Assembly (NCBI GenBank): GCA_025667525.1
Contig: CM046877.1
Span: 294,000,364-294,064,363 of the forward strand
Length of the DNA stretch: 64,000 bases
Reading direction: 5' to 3'
Source of the DNA: Glebionis coronaria
Taxonomy: Eukaryota; Streptophyta; Magnoliopsida; Asterales; Asteraceae
Made by a program: the position numbers and the translations under genes. Every line of letters begins with the position of its first letter. Positions within the stretch are counted from its first letter, which is position 1. Positions 46,601-56,680 of the stretch are shown here, piece by piece. The notes under the pieces are model-generated. The model made no database searches, was not told the origin of the DNA, and worked only from the letters and a program-made list of their open reading frames with translations.

Positions 46601-47126
46601 CTTTACTCCAATTATCCTTCCCACTCGCTTTGATCTTAATGTGGGGGTTTTTCATGCGACTCGTTTTGAGTACCATGACCCATTTGTTCACATTCATAAG
46701 AGTGATAAGGTCAACAAAGTCATGCAAATTGATACCACTATTGTTGAGACTTTTACCACACCATTACCATGTGCTTCATATGATTTTGGATTAGCATGGG
46801 GGGAAGACACCGTGTTGTCTATTCCTTTCTCTCCCGAGGACGAGGTATTCGACCCCGGTATCATTGATTTAGGGAAATCTCGGCCTTTCACCGATGTAAT
46901 AATTGAAAGACTTTTCGGTCATGTTGGTACGAGTTTATCTCGGGGAGCATGCTTTATTCATATCGTGATTTGTGACCGCCATCTCTTTTTGGAGATTTAT
47001 GTTGGAGTTTTATCCTTTCGTTTGTCATCTGACAACGAGGATGAGATCTTTGACCCTGGCATCGTGCTTTATGTTGGATTTTATTCCATTATGTCGGTTT
47101 TCACCATTTTCCCTAAGGACCAATGA
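43692..47126 (+). pseudogene. Ath3 gag-protease polyprotein, one frame with many stops
   Basis: The same reading frame can be followed from a stop at 43689 to 47126 through in-frame stops near 44409, 44583, 44955, 45054, 45192, 45576 and 46248. The original ATG is not evident. Gag capsid runs from MADNRTMEELL (about 43785) with GNAKIWYEKEP and WERFKDLLRQCPHHG; the knuckle CVSCGGAHPNYAC (about 44545) is C-x2-C-x3-H-x4-C. An Asn/Gln-rich linker is followed by the protease (ADLGASINGMP at about 45350) and VPIIL*RPFL, where the stop replaces a conserved Gly. The acidic C-terminal part contains EVFDPGI (about 46845) and EIFDPGI (about 47045). Several stops look like CAA to TAA. No polymerase follows. 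Confidence 0.85.
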
Positions 47127-49115
47127 ATGCGGGGATCGAGTCGAGCTCATGAGTCGGTTAACAAAAACGAGGTGCCTTGTGGGGGAGTCCCATACATTCT
47201 ATCTTCTATCTATTTTCAAACACTAATAAGGCTTGATCTTTCAAGCTCGTGCTCATGTTTTGTTGTGTTGTGAATATTAGGTATGACCCTAATCATTGAA
47301 GACTCTCGTGTTCGGTTTTTGCCTGTCCACTTGATCTTCCATACTTTGATTGTCAAAAGGGGCACACTCTCTATCCTTTGATTTTTATCGACTAACGTTT
47401 TATCTTGAGGCATAATTAATAAACAGCTTATAGATTTGCGTGCTCTTTCCATGTTAAGATTTTGCATTAGACTCTTCGTATTTTAGCAAGGGGGTGTTAC
47501 TCATGAGCTAAGAAACATTGAGGACAATGTTTGGTTTTAGCATGGGGGAGTCAATCGATATAATCGCTTGCAATTGCTTTTGTCGTGTCTAAACGTAATC
47601 GTTTTTCTCGTTTTTCATAAAAATTTTAAACTTTTAGTGTTATTTTAAGTTTTAATAAAGAAAATAAGTGCTTTTGACACAAATGTAGGCTTTCCGTTGG
47701 TGAAAATAAAAATAGTTTTTGACTTGACTCGGTTTTTACCTTAGCTTTTCCTTAACGTGTTTGAATCAAGTTTTGCTAGGCTTTTATATAGGGAACTTTA
47801 AAACGCGAAAGTCTTAACTCATACGGGTTTAAGAATGAGAACTTTTCGCAAGTTCCTATAATTGATCCTAGAAAGTCGTTTATCAAGGGAGCTTTAAAAC
47901 GCAAATTCTAAAACTTGAAAAAGTCTAAGAAGAGGCAAGATCCTATAGATGACTTAAAAACCCAAAACTTTGATTTAATAGGCTAAGTATCCATTGATTT
48001 CAAATTTTTGAAATTTTACAATATGGAGAACAAGAAATGATAGAGTTTAATCATAAGTTTCTAAAGTTAATTCTTTCTTGTGTAAGTATTTTTGTGTTTG
48101 ATTTAATCTCCTCGTATTTATTGTTCACGCTTGAATAATAAATTGCTTAATAAATTAAGTTTTTAGCGGTTTAGTTTTAATATCTTAACTCGTAACTCCT
48201 TATTTTTCTTCCCTTGTAACTAAAGTGAGAACACATTGAGGGTGTCAGCGTCATGGACTTTTGATCATGGGAATGCGGAAATTTCGCTTACTATAAATAT
48301 CATAATAATAATAAGAATAAATAAAAACATGTTCTCTATGAGCCTTCGGGTGGGAGTCATGTAGCACTAACCTTGTCATTAGAGCCTTAAGGTGTATGGC
48401 ATGGGGCGTGTTTAATAAAAATTGCTTCATCATCATGAGCCATAAGGTGGGATGGTGAATGTCAATTCCCTTATTTTTTTCCAAGGAGCCTTCGGGTGTG
48501 GATTATAAATAAGGAGCACAATTGCATCTTAAAGAGCCACAAGGTGATATGATGTAATTGTTGTTAACTCTATTAATAAGGTCATAATTGACTTTGGAGG
48601 TTTTATTGTTGCTTTTAAGTAGTCCTATTAGCCAAATTTCGGGTCCGGGGATTTATCCCTCAAATCGTGTTAAGTCATCCTTGATGTGGGCTTTCTTTAG
48701 TGACAACGGTTTTTGAAGTCGATGTTAGGTTTTGAGTGTTGCGTTTACACCGTTCTAGCCTTCATTTTTGGATTAATAAATATCAAATAAGTCAAATGAT
48801 CCTTTGGGTGAATGACAAATAAAATCTAGAGATACAATTAGGAATAAAAGAAGATTGAGTTTAACACAAATTACTTGTATGAGTTGTTTTAATTTTGAGG
48901 CTTATGATTAACAATGATCTTGTTTTTAAACTTGGCATAGAAAAGTGAAAAGTCGAGGACGATGAATCTATTTGAGTTTTGTGATCCTAAAAGTTATTTT
49001 TCTAATAATGAACGTTATACACTATGTCTTTGCAAAATAAAGTATAAAAAAGTTGAATAAAAGTGTAGTTAGTAGTTTAATTTTATCATTGCGTGAGGAC
49101 ACGACAATTGCTTAG
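47127..49115 (+). other. Ath3 noncoding 3' region
   Basis: Contains the Athila motif (47136-47190, here GGGGGAGTCCCA), the stem-loop ACATTGAGGACAATGT (about 47513) followed by GGGGG, and blocks 47755-47900 and 47965-48045 that match Ath1 closely. Also imperfect GAGCC...GGTG repeats (about 48335-48560). No supported coding. Confidence 0.72.
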
Positions 49116-49127
49116 TAAGGGGGAGTT
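49116..49127 (+). other. Ath3 polypurine tract
   Basis: TAAGGGGGAGTT directly before the LTR start TGATATG, at the position equivalent to GTAGGGGATT in Ath1. Confidence 0.75.
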
Positions 49128-49979
49128 TGATATGAGCTAAAATAATCATATCAATTATATCAATGAACAATGAATATATGCATTAATTGTATAAATATTG
49201 CGTTGTATTCGTTTGTTTGTCGTTTGATGTGTGTAGGTACCGAAGTTCGCGAAAACCGGCAAAATCGGCACGAGTTTGAAGAAAAGATCGACAAAGCCAA
49301 AGTCAAGCTCGTTTTTAGCGGATTTAATCTTTATGAAGACATTTGGGCCTTGTGGGTCCCATATTCGAATTAATGGGCTCAAAAGCCCATTTATGGAAAC
49401 AAATTAACCAAAAGCCCATTTAGTTACTTAAAGACAGATTGGAAAAATGGGCCAAAAGCCCATTTACATTGCAAGACAACTATTTAGAGACGGCTGAATA
49501 TTATTTTGGTCAAAGTTTATAACTCACACACACCAAACGACACACACACCTTCGTTACAATCTATGTAACCTTTCTCCCTTCCAAAGTAAAATAACTGTA
49601 AAAACTACTATTACCCAAACCCTAATCATTTTGGGGCTTTTGTGATCAAAGCACGTGAGCTTACACACTCTTAAATTAAATGCCAAGAAAATGGGATCAA
49701 AGAAGATGGGGAAAAAGAAGTGACATGGCTCATATCTTGCTCGTGATTGGGTGAGACAGCACATCCCCCTCAAATCCACAAATAAGGAATGACCATTTCA
49801 GCATCAACCTAACACAACTAGCACAATGGATTGCCATGTTGGCGATCTGTGTGCTAGTGTGCATATTACAACCGTTAGATCAATATTTAGAAGAAAGAGA
49901 AGATGAAAGATGCTAATTGGATGGCTGAGATCGAGATTTCTCCTCAACAAATCATCACCAACAGGCATGGGGGTTTGCC

Positions 49980-49987
49980 TATAAAAA
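49980..49987 (+). promoter_or_regulatory. Ath3 LTR TATA box
   Basis: TATAAAAA in GGGGGTTTGCC-TATAAAAA-CCCCC; the flanking GGGGGTTT/AAACCCCC forms an inverted repeat around the box, reminiscent of the Ath1 and Ath2 layout. Confidence 0.6.
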
Positions 49988-51333
49988 CCCCCTATTATTG
50001 TGTAAACATCATCCCATTTTTTAATTTTAAAGTTATTATGCTTAAATAGATGTAGGATAAATTGTAATTTTCTTTTTAATAGTATTGTATCAGGTTCAAG
50101 TTATTAATAAAAAGTTTCTTTGGTTCGAATTAATTCTCTCTTTACTTAGTGTTAAAATCATCATTGCAATTTATTATTTCTTCATCTATTTAGCTTAAAT
50201 AATGTTGAGGTTATTTAATTAAGATGATTTATAGCTTTAATTGGATAATTAAAATTAATTTTGTGAAGAAGTTTCCCCACTGGAAAGTTTATAAAAATAT
50301 GTTGCTGGATCAAATATTGGTTCGATGTTGATGTTTGGAATGGTGATGATAATGGTTCGATGATGATGTTCAAAAAATGGAGTTGACTAGTTCGGTTAAG
50401 GGGGCTCAGCGCCTTCCCTTCTTCCCGAAGGATACTTCAAAAGGTTCAACTCTTTTAATGTTCATGTTTTTTTAGATTTACTGTTTTAAATAATTATGTG
50501 ATTTAGTTAAAAGTTGGTGTTGTCATGATTTAGAATAATAAGTTTATCTGTTATAACTTGTCTATTTGATTAATGTTTAGTTAATTTACTGTTTTGGTTT
50601 AATTGAGTACTCTGATTAATCTGTTTCACTTAAAAAGTTTTTTTTATTTAAATCTGATTTTGGAAGTTTGAGTGAACTTTTAAAAAGGGGCTTGGATTTA
50701 GATAAATCTGTTTAGTGAAAACTTGTTAAGTTTGGGGTTTAATTGATTATTGACTGCTAGGGCTTGGCAGTTCTATAAGGCTGCTAGGTTTAAGCTTGGA
50801 TCTGTATGGTTATTTCAGTTTTGTACTAAAATGAGATTGGGTTTTTAAGTTGGTCATATGCCTGCTGTAAGTTTATCTGTTAGGTCTGAGTTTAGGATAT
50901 AGTCGATGACTGCTGGACTATTTTGTTATTTGATAGTTGTATTGTGATATTTGCTTAAAGTCTGATTAGATTTTTATTTTCTTTAAATTTGGCATGTATT
51001 TTGCTGTTAGAGTTAATTTGCTGAAGGTTTAAGTTTTGCTGATATCCGTCACTTAGCTTCTATGAAATTAGTTTTTCTTTGCTTAATCTACTTGATTGAC
51101 TAATTGATCAGTGTTATTAAGTGTTGGTGAAATGTGTTTTTAGCTGTTGGTTTACTGATTTACATTTAGTATTGCTATAATACTTATTTTGCTGAAGCTT
51201 CTTATTCTATCAGACTCAACTGGTCTGATAGCCCTTATCTGATTTACTTATCAGTCTTCAAAATATATCACAAAAGTCACCTCTTGTGACTGCACTTTAC
51301 ATTTCTTTGTAAAAAAAAAATATTCCACAAAAA

Positions 51334-51402
51334 GTCCACCAAGGGACTCGAACCCGTGACCGCACGAACAGTTACCCAACATGTTAACCATCACCTAGTT
51401 GT
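51334..51402 (-). other. tRNA-derived sequence, second copy in the Ath3 3' LTR
   Basis: The B box GGTTCGAGTCC (51354-51344) is intact; the A-box region has lost two bases (CTAGGTGATGG). Its presence in both LTRs shows it was part of the LTR before this insertion. Confidence 0.55.
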
Positions 51403-52115
51403 CTGTTTTGGTTATTCTACCAATTTATTTATTATTATATTATTATTGCTAGCTGTCAGTTTTAGAAAGTGATTTATTTACATAGTTTTTATTTTATTAC
51501 AAGTTAAATCATTTTAATTTCTTTTATTAATTTTACAAATAAATAAATAATAAAAAATAAAAAAATAAAAATAAAAATAAAAATGTTTTATTAATTTTAT
51601 AGATTTAATTGGTTATTAAAAATTAGTTTTGTAATAAATTAGATTTTAATTTAATTAGATTTTTATAAAAAAATAGTTTTTTAAATATAGTAGTTTTAAA
51701 AATAGATTTTCTTTAAAAGTTACTTTTAATTGATTTAATTAAAATTTAGATTTAGAGTAAATTTTAAATAGTTTTAAATAGTTTAATTTTTAAATAGTTT
51801 AAATAATTTCATATTTTAAATAATTGTCTATTAGATTTTAATAATGGGGAACGATTCATGCACTTAGGATTTAATTAATTTAAAAATTGGTAGAAGTAAT
51901 TTTAGTTTAAAAACCGAAAACCCATTCAAATCAGTTGTCCAAATCGAAACAAAACGTCTCAAATTCACTCGGTCTTCGTGTACAACGAACTTGGATCATC
52001 AACCTGTTTAATTAAATCCGTCTTTGGTAAATTTTAGTCTATTACTTTTTCCTAAAGGTAATTTTTTATTTTACCCTATAACGTATCTAATTAATATACA
52101 TTCCTCGACACATCA

Positions 52116-52183
52116 GTATTGTTCTTCATCATCTTTATTTCTTGTTCTATATAGTCGTGTGTTACGTCCTACAAATGGTATCA
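52116..52183 (+). repeat. Cop2 LTR remnant and primer binding site
   Basis: About 58 bp of LTR end (TTACGTCCTACA) followed by AA and TGGTATCA, the first 8 bases of the tRNA-Met site; the rest of the site is degraded. Confidence 0.6.
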
Positions 52184-52384
52184 TTCGCCAAGGGATTCGT
52201 GGAAGCTCTTGGGTGTTGTCCTTGTTTTTATTGTGTTTCGTGTTTCATATATCTTCTAAGTAGTTGTAGTAGCGATTTGGGTACATTGGGTTGGCTAGAA
52301 ACACGAATTACCAAGAAAAAATCTAATCTTTCTTGTTGCCTACAAGTCTCGAACACTTTACTTGTTACGATCTAATTATTGTGA

Positions 52385-52855
52385 TCGCATAAACCTGAGG
52401 TTTCTACTTGCGATCCAATATCACGATCACATCCTATGATCTAGTGACTGTGATCTGAGTACGATCTAGTGACTGCGATCAGAGTACGATCCAGTGGCTG
52501 TGATCCGAGTACGATCTAGTGACCGTGATCTGAGTACGATCTAGTGACTGCGACCCGAGTACGATCTAGTGACTGTGATCCCCACTGCGATCACTGGCTA
52601 CGATCACTTGTTGCGATCATGGAGTGCGATCCAGCGTCACGATCAAAGAATACGATCCAGCGTCACGATCAAGGAGTACGACCAGTGTTACGATCAATCG
52701 TCACGATCAAAGACTGCGATCCAAGACCACGATCCAAGACCACGATCTAAGACCACGATATCTAAGACCACGATCCAGCGTCACGATCAAGGAGTACGAC
52801 CAGTGTTACGATCAATCGTTACGATCAAGGACTACGATCAGGGACTTCGATCTGT
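52385..52855 (+). repeat. GATC tandem repeat in the Cop2 leader
   Basis: Units such as GAGTACGATCTAGTGACTGT in the first part and GTCACGATCAAGGAGTACGA in the second, with a GATC every 11-15 bases. It occupies the same leader position as the 13-bp repeat of Cop1 but its unit differs. Confidence 0.88.
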
Positions 52856-53338
52856 TTGGTTAAATCTTGTTCGAGTATTTTTTAGACTTAGCCAGTATCT
52901 ACACTAATCTAGGAACATAGTTTACACAAAGATTAAAAAAGAGTTTTTTGGCGGGAAAACCCAAGTAAAATTTTATTTTTTCCTAGACCATTCTTAGGCC
53001 ATTTAAGCTTCAATTTCAAATTTTGGCAATGCGAAAAATTTTTCGACCAAAAATTTCAAATTTTCGGACCAAAATTCAAATATTTAGGCCAAATTTCAAA
53101 TTTTTTAGGTTTTATTTTTCATTAAAAATCTTATTTTTTCAGACTTTTTGCCTACTAGTTATTGACTATTTCTAACTCGATTTCAAAATTTAGTGTTTCA
53201 AAATTTTTTCAGCTTACCGTTTTGTCGGACTGAGGAATATTTTGTCGGGCTGGAAAATTTAGGCAAAGTTTGATTTTGTTGACACTCCAACACACGCTTT
53301 CTACGAATTGAGATCCTGGTTTTCACACGACTTCTACT

Positions 53339-54530
53339 ATGACTTATCAACAAGATAGTGATGCTGCGGATATTGAGCATCGTGATAGCCATGCAAGAAA
53401 GAAGAGGAATGCTGCCCATCTCTAGTCTCAGCTTCTTATAGCACAAAAGGAAGAAGCAGGAATTCCACTTCTAGCTGAAGAGTTTGATCTCATGGAATCT
53501 GCAACAGCATATGATGAGGAAGAAGAGGTAACTACCAACTCCATCTTGATGGCTAATTTGCAGCAAGCATCAACATCGGTAATTCAGGCTGACAGAGCTC
53601 CTGTGTATGATTCAGACGGTTCATCTGAGGTACACCCACGTCTTAATGATATTGAGTTATATAATATGTCTAATCAGGAGGAAGAGTATACTGAGTCACT
53701 TGAGCCTTCCACTGAGACACACGGGGTTCAAAAATGCGCCATGTGTGGACCTTAGTGGAGATCAAGTAGCGCAACCTACTACCCTTCCTGACCAGACGCA
53801 TGCGTATTATAAATCATTATTTGATAAGCTTGCCAAGGATGTTGCTCATGAAAATGTGGTTAATAATAAGTTTAGAGAAACTAATGCCAAATTGACCACT
53901 GAACTTGCGGGATATAAGGAATGGGAGAAAAGTTTTGAGATTCATCATGCTAAAATTAAGGAACTTAACAAGCTCATGCTACATCGGTTTATCAAGAAAA
54001 TGCACCACTAAGAAATTAAATGCCTTACATTTAAGTAGTGCTAAAAAGATAAGCGAATTGAATGATGAAATCACCTCTCTTAATAAACAGCTTTCAACTG
54101 AAAAATCTATTGTTTCTGATTTAAAAGAAGAAAGGAACAAGCTGAAGCATGATTTCAAAATTCGAGAAGATGGGCTTCTTGAGGATTTTTGCAAAGCTCA
54201 GGATAGGATTAGGTAGTTAGACAACCTTTTGGTAAAACGTGGCCAAAATATGCAAACGATAAATATGCTCGCACCTAAAGTGAATGAGATAAATTACACC
54301 CGTTACAAAATGGCTTTAGGTTGTCCTCTTCCATCCCAATCCCAAATATCTTAAACAAGTTCAGGACACAAATCAAACTCTATATAATGGTAGTGTGCTG
54401 TTGTCTGAGGAGCATGATCCTCCTAGTGTGCATGATTCTGAGGAAACTACTGAACTTGAAGTAAAGACTCGTTTAAGAATGAAAAATCTTGATAAAGAAG
54501 TGACACCCGTTTATTATCCGAAAGTTAATA
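53339..54530 (+). pseudogene. Cop2 pre-integrase polyprotein remnant
   Basis: From ATG 53339 (MTYQQDSDAADIE) the frame has a stop at about 53423, then AQKEEAGIPL, SILMANLQQASTS and APVYDSDGSSEVH to 53755. A frame change leads into coiled-coil segments (LFDKLAKDV, NALHLSSAKKISELND, DFKIREDGLL) with further stops to 54530. This order matches the region between gag knuckle and integrase in Copia polyproteins I recall. Gag itself is missing, so about 1 kb may have been deleted upstream of 53339. Confidence 0.75.
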
Positions 54531-55552
54531 TGTAACACCCCCAATTTCACAAGGCGGCGGATACTCAATATTGGGTGTTACTTCATAGCACATCACACAA
54601 TCATAGACAAAGACCTTAAAAGAGACGTTAAAATAATATACAACTTTGTCTAAAAAGTTTCTCATCCCAATATACAAAATCAGAGTAGCGTTTAGTCCCA
54701 AAAACCATTACCAACACAACAATCATCAAAGACTTAAAAGTCATTTAGTTCATTTCAAAGGATGGAAAATAATATAACTTTAGAAAAGTAAGCACCAACT
54801 TCCTCCTCGCATGCTCCGCTGCTATCCATCTTGATTACCTGAAATACATGCTTAAAATCATCAACACAACGGTTGAGCAAGTCTATAGGCTTTGCAAATC
54901 ATCATTTGAACACAATAATTTTAATCATCTCAAGCTTGTCACACAGACAAATCATATATATATATATATATATATCGATAAATGCCTTAAGCTCATGCAA
55001 CTGAACGTTAACCTACAAGTCAAACCGAGTCACTTACGGCGCCCCTACAACAGGTAATATTGTCATATCCAGCGACTTCTTATACATAATATCCCTTTCA
55101 GGTGATCACTTATGGATACATACTCTAGGATAAGGCTGTCAAACCAAATAGATCTATTATATGTATTAGCATTTACCTCGCAAGGTAATTAACAGTTCAT
55201 GAAATTTAGGGACTTCATAAGACAATGGTACTTATGCATTTATCATCATATTCGGGTCCAGCATACCGAAAAACTTGTGTTCATTTTATAAAACAACATG
55301 TATTCCCCCTCGCGGGTTAAAAATCATTTACAAGATAATATAAAAGCGAGGCTATAGATTCACCTGATATAGTTATCACACAATTATCAAGGAACAAACA
55401 TCCCATAGTCGATACAAGACTTCACGAGATATCAGTCGCTCATTTCTCGAGAACGAGATGCCCAACGGTCGTCATATAACCGAACGAGACTTATAATGAC
55501 GAGACGCGTCTTAGGCTCGAGACTATACATAATCATATATATATATGTAAAG
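54531..55552 (-). repeat. Tek2: Tekay-like LTR fragment
   Basis: Starts TGTAACACCCCCAATTTCAC, like the Tek1 LTR at 38756, and shares pieces such as CCCTCGCGGGTT. Its intact left border sits in Cop2 coding sequence; on the right it is cut by Tat2. It contains a TA run at 54955-54974. No coding seen. Confidence 0.7.
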
Positions 55553-56096
55553 GTTCTTAATTTCGGTTGGCTGGACTCCGGCTCCTGCACCAAGTGAAAT
55601 ATCTGGTTGGGATCCTGCACACTAAAACAGCACGCGTTAGGCTTACCGTGGGAATGTATCCCACGATTAGACTCCAGCGTGAGAGTAAGTAATCGGTTAG
55701 GGTTTGAGAATTGGATGAGTTGTGAGTGTGTAGAATGTAATACCTTTGTGGAACCCTTGGGGGTTCCTTATATAGGCGGTGAAACCCTAATGGGCTGTCA
55801 CCGATGCTTCGGCCCCAAGCAAAGGATAAGTACCATAATTTGTTTGATTGTTATCTTCTAATTATGGTGAGTGTATATCCTCTACTTTGGGATAAATCCT
55901 AATGATAATAAGATTATAATTCTGTCTAACCCTGTACCGGCCGTGACGGGCCGTAGGCCGCACACATGTATGCGGCTACTGTTCATTCGAAGCCCATAAG
56001 CTTTAAATGACATTAATCTAACCCATTAGTAACAGCAGGATGCGGGTAGTACCCGTGGGCCGGGTTTATGACCCGGCTGGAGACTATACGTCATAA
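55553..56096 (-). repeat. Tat2 3' LTR, outer end missing
   Basis: Matches the Tat1 LTR in reverse orientation. On the element strand it starts TTATGACGTATAG (TG changed to TT) and breaks off about 45 bp before the Tat1 LTR end, passing into Tek2. TTATATAGG near 55769 is the TATA region. Confidence 0.85.
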
Positions 56097-56527
56097 TGTC
56101 CCCCCAGTCTAGTTGTTACAACCGTAGGTGGAATATCTAGACTATCAAGATGCTCCCCGGACGTACCAAGAAAGATCTTTAGGGAATGATGAATTTTCAA
56201 AATTTTGTTTCGGCCGCACGTGGCAAACTTATTAGGATTTTATTCCAATAATACCTCAGCCGCACGTGACGACCGAGACAAGTTAAATGCAACATTGAAT
56301 ATGGTCTTACGTATGACCGCATATCTCGACACAATTGACTGTTCACCTGCCACTTGACTGACAAAGTGCAAACAGTCAGAAACTTGAGCGGCGTAAACTT
56401 TTGAGTCAGAAGTGACTCGTGGGTCCCACCTGACTTTTCACTTGCCACTCGCATCCCAACCATACGACTTAGGATAGTGGTAAAAACGTGTCATGAATCC
56501 AACGAACCATGACTTTTAAGGCAACCC

Positions 56528-56535
56528 TATAAATA
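56528..56535 (+). promoter_or_regulatory. TATA box of the Tat2 antisense gene
   Basis: TATAAATA about 150 bases before ATG 56681, conserved in position and sequence with Tat1 (33604-33613). It is followed by a TGTGTGTGACACACA inverted repeat also present in Tat1 as TGTGTTTCACACA. Confidence 0.6.
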
Positions 56536-56680
56536 AGTCGCCCCCACGGCTGTGTGTGACACACAGTCTTTTCCTTCATTTCTGCCATTAAAGCTTTCCT
56601 TCTTATTACCACCTTATCACGCACGTATCCCTTCCTACGCAGGTTAGAATACCACGCCCTTATCTTTTTTTTATTTAGTA

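Larger units (their letters stand above)
42175..52115 (+). mobile_element. Ath3: Athila-type gag-protease retrotransposon, 5' LTR split by Tek1
   Basis: The right 817 bp of the 5' LTR (42175-42991) match 51297-52115; the rest of that LTR lies beyond Tek1, left of the window. Then come the tRNA-Asp primer site, leader, gag-protease frame with many stops, noncoding 3' region, polypurine tract and a 2988-bp 3' LTR. No polymerase or integrase. The LTR sequences differ from Ath1/Ath2, but the 3' region is shared with Ath1. Confidence 0.87.
49128..52115 (+). repeat. Ath3 3' LTR
   Basis: 2988 bp, TGATATG...CACATCA. TATAAAAA at 49980-49987 is the likely core promoter. The right flank GTATT (52116-52120) begins the Cop2 LTR remnant. 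Confidence 0.85.
52116..54530 (+). mobile_element. Cop2: Ty1/Copia fragment
   Basis: An LTR end (to 52173), Met-tRNA primer site TGGTATCA (52176-52183), a leader with GATC repeats, and a decayed pre-integrase polyprotein. It is cut on the left by Ath3 and on the right by the Tek2 LTR. The leader repeat and TTACCGTTTTGTCGGACTG relate it to Cop1. The gag domain appears deleted. Confidence 0.75.
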
